The notes under the pieces were generated by a model. That model ran no database searches. It was not told where the DNA came from and saw only the letters and a list, made by a program, of their open reading frames with translations. DNA of 64,000 nt from Spirodela intermedia (Eukaryota; Streptophyta; Magnoliopsida; Alismatales; Araceae). A program made the position numbers and the translations under genes. The DNA is taken from positions 4,939,911 to 5,003,910 of the forward strand of contig LR746278.1 in NCBI GenBank assembly GCA_902729315.2, written 5' to 3'. This document shows positions 23,312 to 35,007 of the stretch, in pieces (positions within the stretch are counted from its first letter, which is position 1; the number at the start of each line of letters is the position of its first letter).

Positions 23312-24198
23312 ATGGTGAGGAAGAAGTGCGAGCTGTGCGGGATGGCGGCGAGGACGCGGTGCGAATCGGACGAGGCGGACCTGTGCTGGGAGTGCGACGC
23401 GGAGGTGCACGGGGCGAACTTCCTGGTGGCGCGGCACTTGCGGAGGCTGCTCTGCAGGACCTGCCAGGGGCCGACGCCGTGGCGAGCGGAGGGGCCGCGC
23501 CTCGGGCCCTCCGTCTCCGTCTGCCTGATCTGCTTCCGCCGCAGGGAAGAGGCGGCCTGCGGGGCGTCGGAGAAGGGGAAGATCGGAGGGGGAGCTCCGG
23601 GAAGAAGGAGCCTAGTCGGCGAGGAGGAAGACGAGGAAGACATGGAGGATATGGAGGAGTGCGACCGCAGCGACGACGACGATGGGGACAACCAGGTGGT
23701 GCCGTGGTACGAGGACGCGGATCTGACGACGGCGGCGCCGCCGGGGGGTCCCGAGCCGGCGGCGAGTTGCTCGCCGGCGAGGACACTGATCGGCGACGCT
23801 CCTCCTCCCCTAAGCCGTCGGACGCCGAAGAATGCTGATCCGACTCCTCCCGGCCACGTACGTGCACGCCCCCCCCCCCCCTTCTCCCTCCCCTCGACGC
23901 CCAAGACTTCTAGGGCTCGATCTGTGCCCCACCCTCGCCCTCTTTGATTTCCAACTGATGATATCCCATCGTGTCGGGTGCGTCGATTTCCGCTGCGAAT
24001 TTCGATTCTCGTCCATATCCCTCATTGTCTCTCAGGAATCTAATCTCACGCCGCCATTGCCGCCTGTGACCGGTGACAGGACCAACGAGGGAGCTCGCCG
24101 CGTCGACGTAGCCACCGCCCCCGCTCCTGAGACGAAGAAGAAGAAGGCAGAAGAAGAAGAAGAGGAAGAAGAAGAGCGCTCTCTCTCTCTCTCTCTCG

Positions 24199-24246
<48 letters not shown>

Positions 24247-24302
24247 CCACCCCCCATAATTGGGATCCTCGAGGGAGATGTCATAGATCTCCTGCCCCGT
24301 AG
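23312..24302 (+). CDS. Single-B-box zinc finger protein (BBX family), two exons
   Basis: Probable nuclear transcriptional regulator of the plant B-box family. Exon 1 (23312-23857) starts in a good context (GGCGATGG). Residues 6-42 hold a complete B-box: Cys6, Cys9, Cys17, Asp20, Cys25, Cys28, His33 and His42, in the C-x2-C-x7-C...C-x2-C-D...H...H spacing. A conserved PTPWRA/SVSVC.IC segment follows, then an acidic stretch and NQVVPW. No second B-box or CCT domain is visible, so it belongs with the single-box members. A GTACGT donor at 23858 and a CTCTCAG acceptor ending at 24035 keep the frame. Exon 2 (24036-24302) encodes LTPPLPPVTGD, a Lys/Glu-rich run and an odd LSIY-repeat tail from a microsatellite, about 270 residues in all. 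The B-box is certain; the exact C-terminus is less so. Confidence 0.85.
24199..24246. repeat. (ATCT)n microsatellite, about 12 units
   Basis: The tract lies in the last exon of the B-box gene and encodes repeated Leu-Ser-Ile-Tyr in the inferred frame. It follows a short CT run. Confidence 0.9.
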
Positions 24303-26589
24303 ATATCGAATTCGGTCGGGGAAGAATCAAACGTGTTCAACTCCAAAACCTCATATTTGATTCCAACCAAAGAGCGGGCATAAATTTCGGCAAAAATATT
24401 AAAACTTTTGCTAGATCACCAAACCCAAAATCGATCGGGCGGCGAGATGAACGGAACCTTCCAGCTTACTCATATTGCAACTCAGTCCAAGATCAAGCTC
24501 GAACACAACCCACAGATTCTGAAAAAAATATGAAGCCCGTCCGCCGAAGAACTCGAAACAGAATCTAAGATCTCTTTTTTTCGCAACCAGTGTGGGATTT
24601 TACCTTAAACGATGAACTCATTAGGCCGCAGGACCCCCCCCCCCCGCATGGGTTTCCGTACCAAGCCACGGGACATTTCATCAAACTCCTGCACCCAAAA
24701 GGAGCAAGTGGATAATAATAATAATAATAATAATAAAGAACAAGGAGTTAAGAAAATTATATCCTAAGAGGCAAAAAAAATCTCGAAAATATTAATATCA
24801 CAAAGATCATATGAGATGGGATACAAGCAGTAAATGTGCAAATGATGGTTGAGCTGATTCGCATTGTCAAATTAGAGAAAAGATCATCTGGGATGGGACA
24901 ATTTATAAGCAAAAACTGATATCGTGACCAATCAGAAATCCTCACTTATTGACCGAATAATTCACCAAATCCAGTCAAACCCAGGATTCACCGTCGGTAC
25001 CCCAAATGGGCGAACGCCGAGCATTCGTTCTTGGGTTGACCCGGAAACGAAATGATCAAAAGGGAATTCAATCGTTCAGGAGCCAGACGCATTACTTGAG
25101 GCCGCTCAAACACACGCGATCATGTTCATGGTTCCTCGAATGGGCGGGTAGACCATCGATTTGGATAAAAATCAGTCAACCTGAGATCTGATGAGGATCC
25201 TAATATGATCAATAAAATGAGGATTCGTAATCTAAAAGAATCGTCAAGTTCATCAACCATAACAAACATCATAAAATAACTTCTAAATCAAGTTCAACTG
25301 CTTACAATTAGCTAAATCAATAATTTCTTCAATAAGGAAATAGGAAAGAAATTCACAGTTCACCTCAAGTGACTCGTCCAATTAAGAGAGAGCTGACCGT
25401 CAAAAACAAGTGTTAAGAAAACAGGAGCAGAGGTGATTCTGATTGGAAAGAAAGACGCTCTTCACAATCTACAGCATTAAGAGAGAGAGATCAACATCGT
25501 CCCTTCAGAATCATAGAGCAGAGCATGGGGTTTTTTTTCCTGTGTAACTCATTCATTACTAAGAACATCAGAGACATCATCTCTTCAAAACACAGCCGGC
25601 CGTAGTAGTCCTCTCCGCAAATGTTCTTGATCCAAAGGGAGTAAACGATGATGACACAAACATGATTAAAATGTGCTTCACAGATTTACAGGTCATGGTT
25701 CAAATCAGAGTGAAATGCTCTCATCTACATTCTTGCAGGATCAGGTAATAGATTACTCAAATGGGTAAATGATCTTGGCGCGATGATCTGATCAACAGTT
25801 TTAAATGAACCTTAATGCTTTGCTAGATAATCACACCCAGATCAACTCAGGAGTCCGAATTATACAATCTTATCAGCAAAGCTTTATAATATTGTTCAAT
25901 ACTTACCAAACTAAACAAATCGAAAGCATCCTAAAAGCGGAAAAAAACCTCTTGAAATGCAGGTCCAAAGAGTAAACAAGGATGAAGCCCAGATTGGCAG
26001 CTGGATCCAACTCTTCCAAGCATCTCATTAAACCAAATAGCAGAGGATGGAAATCAATCTCCTTCATGCACCAGCTTTGGGACCTGATTTCCAAAGATGA
26101 GCAAATAATCCATAGGTTGAGTTAAACTTTGATATACACCTTGACGGCCCATGGTAAGAGCTCCGCAATTTGGATGGTGTACAGTTTAGAGTCTAAATTT
26201 CTATACATAATTTAAAATATAAAAAAACGTTTGGCCCACAAGTTTGGCCCAAAGTTTAGCATATTGGCTTTATTATCGACTCAGTTTGACCTTCTAAAAC
26301 CTGCACTCTGTAAGCTGAAACTTATGCAGGTAATAAACACAAGTTAATACAAGGATTGTGATCCTATAGTTTTCAAAATAAACTTTCGTAGGCTCAATAA
26401 ACTCCTGTCATTTAATGATGAACGAAATCTTCTAAATATGATAGAAAAGTATTAAAAGTAGGATTTTACGGGTATTTTTTGAGCCACCAAGGGTTTTCTT
26501 GAGCCAAGTCATAAGGCACATTCTAGGATTACAAATCAGTCATTATAAATAAATAAATAATAAAACTTCTCTAGCCTTCACTAGACTAA
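24303..26589. other. Intergenic, no gene recognised
   Basis: About 2.3 kb downstream of the B-box gene. It contains a short AAT microsatellite (24711-24736) and poly-C tracts near 24635. Only short open frames without family resemblance are present. The 3' untranslated region of the B-box gene must lie in its first part, but no clear polyadenylation signal stands out. Confidence 0.5.
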
Positions 26590-27010
26590 AGTCTTATCTC
26601 TAGTGAAAGGGCAAGAGCTCTTAATTGGATTGCATATTGAAGATCTACTCCAAGATTTATTAAGCTTCTACTCCACTTGATTAACTTTCTCTTGCTCTTT
26701 TATAAGGTTTTCTACATAGTTCATTTAGTTTTCTTCGTGATGTAAAAGCAAGCTGGTTATTGAGCGATGAGTGCCTTGTGCTGTGAAAGTGTTGGTCAGT
26801 ATCTCGGGTAAACTAGATTACAAATAGGGTAACTTGAAGAAAATCTTAAGGAGGGCTTTCGAAATGGTTTGGATTAGGACTTGACCAAACCACTAAAAAT
26901 TCCGTGCCTATTGTATGATTACTTCTTTCCTCATATCATTTGATTCTGCACATACATTTCGTACCTTCAATCAACCCCCTTCTATTCTAATCAAATTACG
27001 CCACAGGGAT
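26590..27010 (+). repeat. Possible Ty1/copia LTR 3' terminus
   Basis: The stretch ending ATCAACCCCCTTCTATTC (26974-26991), preceded by TTTGATTCTGCACATACATT, resembles the 3' end of many plant copia LTRs, in which a run of C followed by TTCTA lies near the LTR end. No partner LTR, primer site or coding region was found. The 5' limit is not defined. Confidence 0.35.
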
Positions 27011-27838
27011 ATTGGCCGGCCAGGATAAAATCAAATAACAATCAAATATAAATACAGAGAAGCATAGGATGTGAAAGTCAACGACCATATTCTTAGCCAG
27101 TGATTCAAACATGCTCAAAAACTGACAATTTACATGTTCTAGAAAGAAAAACACGAAAAATAAAAGCCTAAACGAAAGAAAGTCAATAAATAGTAAGACA
27201 GAACCCAGAAAAAGGAAGAACTAGACTTCAATATGCAACCTACGGGTGGAACCACACCAGTTTGCACAATTTACAGATTTTTCTTTAGGTTAGCGGTTAA
27301 CCCTAATTGAACCCAATTCAAACCACTGGAATTGCATTTTTGTGCCTCTAACATGATATCCATAATAGTACTTCCAATAAAAAAAATTATCCCTGATCCA
27401 CAGTGCCTCACATGTGAAGGCACTAACCCCTCTCTTGTCCTACCAATTCACAAACCTCATTTTTCTCTCAATAAAAAAAAAAAAACTTAGATTGCTGGTA
27501 TGGCCACCACAGCTCCCATCGATCCCAAGTACACAACCCCATAGCTGAGGACTACACCCATCCAGGTGTTCACAGTAGAGAGCCGAAGGTAAAAGATTCA
27601 AGAGAACCCCTTGTACATATATCTCCCTGTCCAAAAAAACTTCAAGATGAGCCAGATGGGGGATCCCAACCAGATGGCAAAGAGGCAGTGAGAGGAGGAA
27701 TGACAGCAACTTCGACTTTTAGCACTAATCCGGCAAAATGATTCAGTCTGCGATGCTAATAAAGCTGATTTTTGGGTTCATAAGGTATTTTCCCATTAGG
27801 TAATGTTAAGATGAAGAGTGAGCCTCCAGGGAAGCATC

Positions 27839-28206
27839 TGTTACAAAGACAACTGTCGTCTACACAAGACGACCTAGACCCCCACGTCGAGAGGGGACCA
27901 CAACAGAATAATGTACTGAGGCTTATAAATATAGAAGAGGCCGAAATAAGAAGGGAGGAGAAAACAGAGAGTGAAGAGGGAGATCTGTCCCCGGAGAGGT
28001 CCGATTCGGGCTCTTCTGTTCCTGAGGATCGATCCGATCTCAGGACCTCACCCTACTATCTGCGAACCTCTATTATCTTTTCAATTTCCAGTTTCAATTG
28101 TTCAATCTGGTTCTTCTATACACAGAGAACTGATTCCCTGAGTGAGCCTCGTCTAATGTAAGATTAGGGTGAAGATTTCGCCCCAAATCTTGAGAGGTTC
28201 GTAACA
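27839..28206 (+). repeat. 5' LTR of Reina-like element
   Basis: The LTR begins TGTTACAAAG and ends TTCGTAACA, with inverted TGTTAC/GTAACA ends. A TATAAATATAG box lies near 27926. It is 368 bp, the same as its partner at 32745-33112. Confidence 0.85.
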
Positions 28207-28207
28207 C

Positions 28208-28219
28208 TGGTATTAGAGC
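28208..28219 (+). other. Primer binding site, initiator-Met tRNA type
   Basis: TGGTATTAGAGC starts two bases after the LTR. It differs by one base from TGGTATCAGAGC, the usual complement of plant initiator-Met tRNA. Confidence 0.7.
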
Positions 28220-28501
28220 AGACATCCTGGTCTTTTTTGCAAGAACTCAGAGAAATTACAGCAAGTGGAAGATTACAAGAGCAAGATTCTATTCGCGCCA
28301 TAATAAGGATCGAATTAACAAGGCTGAAGCAGAAATTCTTTCCAAGTTCGAACTATAACAAATTCAAGAAACGAAGGTAATTCTCACAACGAATTCATTT
28401 GACCGTAATTCCACAGAATCAAAACGTTGGAAGAAGATTGACAGATCTATGGCAAGAAGAACAATCATCTAATATAGTCTGAAACCTATCTTGATCGGCG
28501 G

Positions 28502-29571
28502 ATGCTCACCAAGTCAAAGGCACATCAGATGACTTCATTAGAAGAAGAGGTTGCATCTCTGAAACAGGGTTGTGCTAAGCAAGAACAATCCCTAATCGAG
28601 CAAAGAGAAATCCTCAACCAGATTCTTCAGAAATCATCTACAAGGGATCCACACTCCAATTTGCATCCAAATGAAGGTCCAAGAGAGGAACCAACGCAAC
28701 CTCATAATGGCACCACTCATTCAAGCCAAGCTTCACAAGATGGCCAAACACAGATAAATCAAAGAATAGAGTTACCAGTTTTCCAAAGAGAGAGCCCTGA
28801 GGGATGGATCAGGTGGGCTGAGAGATATTTCTGCCTAAACCCTATGTCAGAGCATGATAGACTCAAGCAAATTATGTTGAGTATGGAGGGAGAAGCTCTT
28901 GAATGGTATTTTTGGATGGAAGACAGGTTTCCATTCCAAGATTGGCACGACATCAAGAGTCAATTGGGGAAACGGTTCAAGACATCTGAGATGGAGAGTT
29001 CACTACAACAACTAATGAGCTTACAACAAGCCACATCAGTAAGAGAATTCAGGGCTGAATTTGAACGAATTTCAGCCTTTCTACCTCATATAAACACAAA
29101 AGTATTAGAAGATGCATACGTGAGGGGCTTGAAACCGGACATCAGATTGGAATTGGCAATGCATAAGCCCTTGGGACTCAGAGAAACAATGGATCTATCA
29201 ATCCAAGCTGAGCTTCATCTTCAGGAAATCCGAAATAGCAGAATGAATTCTTTAGGAAACAAGTGATTACAAAGCTTGAACCACCTCAACCTCATTATGA
29301 CTATTACAAAAGAGAATTCTAGAATACAAAATAACAGAGGTAATTACAGGAAGGAGTATCAGGATTCAACTAAAGGCACATCAAAGGGAAATTCTGTGAC
29401 ATCCAAGCCACTTTTGAGTAACTGCAAGATACTCAAGTTGACGGATCAAGAATTTCAAAAGAGAAGAGATAAGGGATTATGCTACTACTACAATGAAAAT
29501 TTCGCTCCAGGGCATCATTGTAAAAAGGAGTTGAATATTATTATTGTGGATGAAGACCAAAAGAGTGTAGA
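28502..29571 (+). pseudogene. Gag of Reina-like element
   Basis: The capsid-like retrotransposon gag domain occupies about residues 85-230: FQRESPEGWIRWAERYF, then LSMEGEALEWYFW and F.DWHDIKSQLGKRF. A single stop at 29264-29266 interrupts the frame, which then continues. It reaches a zinc knuckle near 29480-29530 in which the second Cys is replaced by Asn (C-YYYNENFAPGHHC). Nucleic-acid binding by Gag was therefore probably lost. The frame then enters a tandem duplication that shifts the protease out of frame. Confidence 0.85.
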
Positions 29572-29761
29572 AAACTATTTGATCAAGCCATATCCAACAC
29601 GGATGAGAAGAGTGCAGAAGAGTGCAGAGGACAACACTGATGAAGGATGGAAACTATTTGATCAAGCCATATCCAACACGGATGAGAAGAGTGCAGAAGA
29701 GTGCAGAGGACAACACTGATGAAGGATGGGAACTATTTGATCAGGCCATATCCAACACGGG
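29572..29761 (+). repeat. 79 bp tandem duplication, 2.4 copies
   Basis: Copies begin at 29572, 29651 and (partial) 29730, and are almost identical. The unit length is not a multiple of three, so each extra copy changes the reading frame between gag and protease. Confidence 0.9.
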
Positions 29762-30206
29762 TGAGAAGGCTTTCACTGCACACCTATCTTTAAATTCAGT
29801 CATGGGAATTACTCAACAGGGGACTATGAAACTATGGGGCAAAATTTATGACACCGAGGTGTCAATACTCATTGACAGTGGGGCAACTCACAATTTCTTG
29901 TGCACCAAAATAATTGATAACTTATCCTTACAAATGGAGAAGTTAAATGACTACAACATAATTATGGGCAACAGTAACACAGTGGTAGGTGCAGCAATTT
30001 GCAAGGTTATCCCTCTCCAGGCGCAAAGTGTTTTGATAGTACAAGATTTTTTACCACTAGAGTTGAGTGGCACGGATGTGATCCTAGGCATACAACGGTT
30101 GAAAACTTTAGGGTGGATCTTTTCCAACTATGAGAAGTTCATAATGAGATTCATGATGGGAGGCAAAATTCACATCTTCAAAGGGGACCCTAGTATTAAA
30201 AAATAA
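29762..30206 (+). pseudogene. Aspartic protease of Reina-like element
   Basis: The retropepsin domain has active-site context ILIDSGATHNF near 29867-29900 and a downstream GTDVILGIQRLKTLG context typical of chromovirus proteases. The domain is open through 30206, where a stop separates it from RT. It is out of frame with gag because of the tandem duplication just upstream. Confidence 0.85.
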
Positions 30207-30256
30207 GTACGTTACAAAGAAGAGCAGAGAAGGAACTTAAGAGTAGTAAGGCATAT

Positions 30257-31260
30257 ATGGTTGAATTACATCATATTCACTCACGTAGAGACCCTAATGC
30301 ACCCAACGATTTAGAAATCAGTCTAAAACAAGAATTTCCCAAAGTTTTTGAAGTATTGACAGGAATGCCACTTGAGTACCCTGTTGACCATGCCATACAT
30401 CTATTACCAAGAACAAAACCTATTAACTTGAGGCCTTACAAATACTCTCATTTCTAGAAAAACGAAATTGAGACACTTGTCCAAGAACTTATATCAACAA
30501 AGGTTATACAACCTTCACATAGTCCTTATGCGAGCCCTACATTATTAGTCAAGAAGAAAGATAACAGATGGAGATTTTGTATAGATTATAGAGCGTTGAA
30601 CCGAGCTACAGTTCCTGACCGTTACCCCATTCTAGTTGTAGATGAGCTGCTAGATGAATTATATGGGAAATCAGGTTTTTCAAAAATGGATTTAAAATCA
30701 GGATAGTATCAGATCAGAATGAAAAAAGATGTACCTAAGACTGCATTTAAGACTCATCATGGCCATTATGAATTTAAAGTAATGTCTTTTGGATTATCAA
30801 ATGCACCTACAACCTTTCAATCGCTAATGAACCAAATATTTATTTCAATGTCAATTGAGGCAATTCATATTGATTTTCTTTGATGATATACTTGTGTACA
30901 ACATCACAATGACTGAACACTTGCAGAATATGAGGAAGGTGTTGGGACCGTTCTCAAGCAACAAGGGTGCCTGATAGTTTATTTCAATCAAGCACTTCTA
31001 AGAAGAGCCAAATTGAAATCAGCCTATGAACAGGAGTTAATGGCTTTAGTGTTGGCAGTAAGGAAACGGAGACATTATCTTATGTGTCAGCATTTTATCA
31101 TCAAAACAGACCAGTACAGTCTTAAAGTCTTACTTGAACAGAAGAAAATCCATGTTGAATATCATAAATGGTTGGTAAAATTGATGGGCTATAGTTTTGA
31201 AATTAAATATAAGGAAGAGAAGATTAATCAAGCCGCAGATGCATTACCCCAATGTCCATT
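30257..31260 (+). pseudogene. RT and RNase H of Reina-like element
   Basis: The RT fingers and palm are readable: [19 protein letters not shown] near 30570-30625, FSKMDLKSG near 30675-30705, and [12 protein letters not shown] near 30785-30820. A frameshift then precedes the catalytic FFDDILVY box near 30878-30901. Stops occur at about 30456 and 30704. Right after the palm, at about 30945, the sequence jumps into RNase H (AYEQELMALVLAVRKRRHYL near 31023), so the thumb/connection and the first part of RNase H are deleted. It is non-functional. Confidence 0.85.
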
Positions 31261-32660
31261 ATTACTGCAAGCTAAACTAAATGAGGCAATAGCACATCAC
31301 ACCATTGATCTCGAAGATGTCCGACTAGTAGTGGACCAAGACACTAAGCTTGTAGAGATTAAAACTTCCTTGTCTAAAGGAGATACAACAAAAGAATTAT
31401 ATTCTTTGAAGGATGGATCCTTGCTATATAAAGAAAGGTTGGTTCTATCAACACATTCCCCTTTAACTACCAGAGTGTTACAATTATTTCATGATACCCC
31501 GGTGGGGGGTCATGCTGGATTTCAAAAGACATACCATAGAATTTCACAACAATTCTATTGACAAGAAATGAAGAGAGATATAAAGGCATATATCAGCAAT
31601 TGCCCTACTTGCTTACAGTGCAAATCTTCTTCACTATCTCCAGTGAGACTTCTGCAGCCATTGCCTATACCTACCCAAATATGGGAAGACCTTTCAATGG
31701 ATTTTATTGAAGGCTTACCTAAATCACATGGGTCGAATGTCATACTAGTAGTAGTAGATAGATTAAGTAAGTACAGTCATTTCATTGTCCTACATCATCC
31801 ATTCTCAGCCAAGGAGGTCACTCAATTATTCATCAAGGAAATCGTAAGGCTCCATGGGTTTTCAAAGGCAGTGGTCTCCGACAGGGGACGAATATTCTTA
31901 AGTACATTTTGGCGTGAACTACACACTACAAGGAACTAAACTCAAATTCAGCTCCTCTTACCACCCTCAAACAGATGGACAAACTGAAGTCATCAATAGG
32001 TGCTTGAAAAATTACTTGAGATGTGTGGTATTTGATAAACCGAAGCAATGAAAATTATGGCTTCATTGGGCAGAATATAGTTACAGTACTTCCTATCATT
32101 CTTCTACTAAAATGACTCCTTTCCGAGCAGTCTATGGTAGGGACCCGTGGAAACTTATCAAATATGGAACATCCCCTTCATTACTTGATGCCATCAATCA
32201 ACTACTCACGGAATGAGATGCTATCCTTAAGATTTTGAAATTCAACTTGCACAAAGCACAAGTGAGGATAAAATTTAATATAGATAAGTATTGTCAAGAA
32301 GTGGAATTAGAGGTGGGTGATTTGGTCTTCCTCAAGATCAAACCATATTGGATGAAATCTCTAGCAAAAAAGGAAAACGAGAAGTTAAACCCTCGCTATT
32401 TTGGTTTGTATCCTATTATGAAAAGAATTGGACCAGTGGCATATAAACTCCAATTGTCCAACCATTTAGATGTTCATACAGTGTTCCATATATCCCAGCT
32501 CAAAAAGACACTAAGAATAGACAACATAAGCCAATCAATTCCCTCGACACTATTAGAAGAACAAAAATGGATACTCATTCCAAATGACATAAAATCTCAC
32601 AGGTTGACTCCTCAAGATAGAGATATTAGTTTCATGAAAACATCTTCCAGAGTTTAAATC
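31261..32660 (+). pseudogene. Integrase and C-terminal region of Reina-like element
   Basis: The zinc domain (HDTPVGGHAGFQKTYHRI, then CPTCLQCK) is followed by the catalytic core: Asp in MDFIEGLP near 31697, Asp in VVSDRGR near 31878, and Glu in [11 protein letters not shown] near 31985. A stop at 31559, a frameshift near 31930 and stops near 32048 and 32215 break it. The C-terminal GPF-type module (32235-32520: VGDLVFLKI, YPIMKRIGPVAYKLQL, VFHISQLKK) is readable. A chromodomain is expected after it and survives only as a decayed tail, with LVDKVKVMGG near 32717. Confidence 0.82.
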
Positions 32661-32744
32661 GTCATGGATGACAATATCAACATTCTTGTGACAATTTCCT
32701 ACATCTCACCTTGTGGACAAGGTGAAAGTCATGGGGGGGAGTAA

Positions 32745-33112
32745 TGTTACGAAGCCAACCGTCATCTACACAAGATGATCTAGACCCCTATGTGGAGGGG
32801 AGACCACAACAGAATAATGTATTGAGGCCTATAAATATAGAAGAGGCCGAAATAAGAAGAGAAGAGAAAACAAAGAGTGGAGAGGGAGATTTGTCCCCAG
32901 AGAGGTCCAATTCGGGCTCTTTTGTTCCTGAGGATCGATCCGACCTCAAGAACTCACCCTACTGTCTGCAAACCTTTATTATCTTTCCAATTTCCATTTT
33001 CAATTGTTCAATCTGGTTCTTCTATACACAGAGAGCTGATTCCCTGAGTGAGCCTCGTCTAAGGTAAGATTAGGGTGAAGATTTCGCCCCAAATCTTGAG
33101 AGGTTCATAACA
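32745..33112 (+). repeat. 3' LTR of Reina-like element
   Basis: The LTR begins TGTTACGAAG directly after the polypurine tract and ends TTCATAACA. It is 368 bp, as in the 5' copy. Confidence 0.85.
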
Positions 33113-33290
33113 ACATCATTAGGGATTATCCAAGTAATAGTTCTACCTTCTTCCTACGAAACTTTCCATGGGACAGCATCATTAGGGGTTATCCAGTTCA
33201 CTGGAAGCATGTCAATCCTAGATTTGTCTAATGAGCCTCGGCATTTCCCCATTAGGTAACCATATGAGTTGACCTCCCACAGTGTCCTGT

Positions 33291-33492
33291 AAACTACGTT
33301 CTACTTGGGCATTTTCTTCATTCACCATTATTTCCTCAAGCTATATAGAATACGTCTAAAACTATGTTCTGCCTGGGCATTTCCTAATTCACCATTATTT
33401 CCCCAAGCTAAATAGAATACGTCTTAAACTACGTTCGGCTCAGGGCATTTCCTCATTCACCATTTTTTCCTCAAGCGAAATAGAATACATAT
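33291..33492. repeat. Three tandem units of about 68 bp
   Basis: Units start at 33291, 33358 and 33426 with AAACTACGTTC-type sequence. Each contains a GGGCATTT and a TTCACCATT segment and ends in GAATACGTCT or GAATACATAT. The rest of 33113-33848 shows no gene. Confidence 0.75.
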
Positions 33493-33955
33493 AAAGACAG
33501 ATGGTAGAACAGGCAGGAACCACTGGTTGACATAAAGGGCATCAAATCAGAATAATCTGCAATGAACAACAATGTCCTCTAGCATGCAGAAATAAATATC
33601 AGGGCATAAGAACAAGCGTTTTTTAAGAACCCTTATTCTTGGAAGAAAAAGAAGGGAAAGCGCATATTCTTATGAAACTGTAGACTCCTCGGTCTCATGC
33701 ATCAGATTGGGGATATTGACTTCCGGTTAGAAAATCTCCCCACAAAGATATTTCTATTTACAGGAATCAGACGTAGACAGACGGAGACAGATGAGCGAGT
33801 CAGGTGAAAGAGACAGTTCTAATATTGAAAGAGAAAGGAACTCTTAGCTCATGATCTGAAATGAGTTAAAGGGAAATTGGTACGCTCCGCCGGAATGTGG
33901 AATGTTGGAACGGAGCAAAAGCAAGGGGCAAAGACGAGGAGGAGAAGGCTCTCAC

Positions 33956-34712
33956 CCTTGTGCTCATCCGAAGCATCATTGTCCTCCGGCTCCTCGAGCA
34001 CAGGTTGTAGCTCTACAAGAATGTTCTTCTCTACCGTCTTCCCTGAGCTGCCGTCCGATGCAGAACCAGCGGCGCCGCCCCTATCTTTGTCGTCGGGGTA
34101 GCGGACCACCACAACAGGACACACGCAGTGATGAACACAGTAGTCGCTGACGCTGCCCAGGCGGCCCTTGCTGGTCCTCCTCGACGCGCCGAAGCCCCTC
34201 GATCCCATGATCACGGCACTGAGCCCTAGCCGCTCCACCTCCAGGCAGAGCCTCTCTTTCATGTCGTGGTCCTTGACGATGTGGATCTTGAAGTGGATCT
34301 GAGCATCCACCAGAGGCTGGGACACGGCGTGCGCCTTCGTAGTGGTGAATGCATCAAAGTCGTCCTCCAGCTTCTGCTGCGACTCCTTGGAGCCGTCCTC
34401 CGCGGCAGCGACGGAGCTGTCGATGCACCCCCAGTCGGCGCCATACAGGACGCTGGTTGGCCGGACGTGGAGCAGAATCACGGCGTCGCCGGGGCGGAGG
34501 TAGTTCTGTACCGCCCACTTGACGGCGAAGGCGCTCTCATCGCTCAGATCCACCGCGATCGCGATGCGGCGGTGCGATCCCGCTGCAGGGTTGGCCGCCG
34601 CGACCGATGACAGGAAGAACCTGGGGGAAGACGGCTGGATGGACTGCGCCGCCCCCGCTGCGACCCCCGGCGAGTGTGGCGCCGCGCGCTCACGTTCAGG
34701 CGATCCCTTCAT
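33956..34712 (-). CDS. Universal stress protein, PHOS32/PHOS34-like (first exon)
   Basis: This plant USP-domain protein resembles the phosphoprotein PHOS32/34 group, cytosolic or nuclear proteins that bind nucleotide and respond to stress or elicitors. The domain spans about residues 47-205: RRIAIAVDLSDES opens the first strand, VILLHVRPTSVLYGADWG follows, then a DFDAFTTTKA helix and KIHIVKDHDMKERLCLEVERLG. The nucleotide-binding loop is VIMGSRGFG...GRLGSVSDYCVHH, with CPVVVVRYPDD closing the fold. The N-terminus is proline/alanine-rich, as in relatives. An acidic tail ends DEHK at 33957. A donor-like AAGG|GTGAGA follows immediately; the unspliced reading would add 34 unrelated residues to a stop at 33849, so a small last exon further left is likely but was not found. 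Confidence 0.85.
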
Positions 34713-34933
34713 CCCTTCCAGACAATGCTCACGAACGAAATGGAAATAAACGGAGCAGAAGCGATCAGAAACCAGAAGAAACCGGAAGCCAAGCCAGGGT
34801 TTTATCCTCCTCTCTTCTCTTCTCTTCTCTCCAATGAAGCACAGAGAAACTCCTTTTCTTCACCAATTTGTCATCCCCTCTCTGCTCTTGTACGACAAAC
34901 TCCCCGGCAATGGAGGTATCTTCCGACAGACAC

Positions 34934-34972
34934 AGAGAGGGGAGAGAGAGAGAGAGAGAGTCAAGAGATTCC

Positions 34973-35007
<35 letters not shown>

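Larger units (their letters stand above)
27839..33112 (+). mobile_element. Complete Reina-like chromovirus (Ty3/gypsy), 5.3 kb
   Basis: The element has two LTRs of identical length (368 bp), a primer site, gag, protease, RT-RNase H, integrase and a polypurine tract (ATGGGGGGGAG, 32732-32742). The flanks GCATC (27834-27838) and ACATC (33113-33117) fit a 5 bp target duplication with one change. The small size, short LTRs, initiator-Met-type primer site and gag sequence fit the Reina group. The LTRs differ at roughly thirty positions by eye, mostly C/T and G/A changes, so the insertion is old. It lies in the gene island, unlike the Athila elements. Confidence 0.88.

Noticed and set aside
23091-23904. 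Two minus-strand open frames of about 250 codons over the B-box exon
   Set aside because: They are shadows of a GC-rich exon, rich in Arg/Ser/Pro and without a domain. The plus strand has a clear B-box.
27440-27709. Minus-strand frame of 89 codons before the Reina-like element
   Set aside because: It ends in a poly-Phe run from a poly-A tract, has no recognisable domain and no supporting context.
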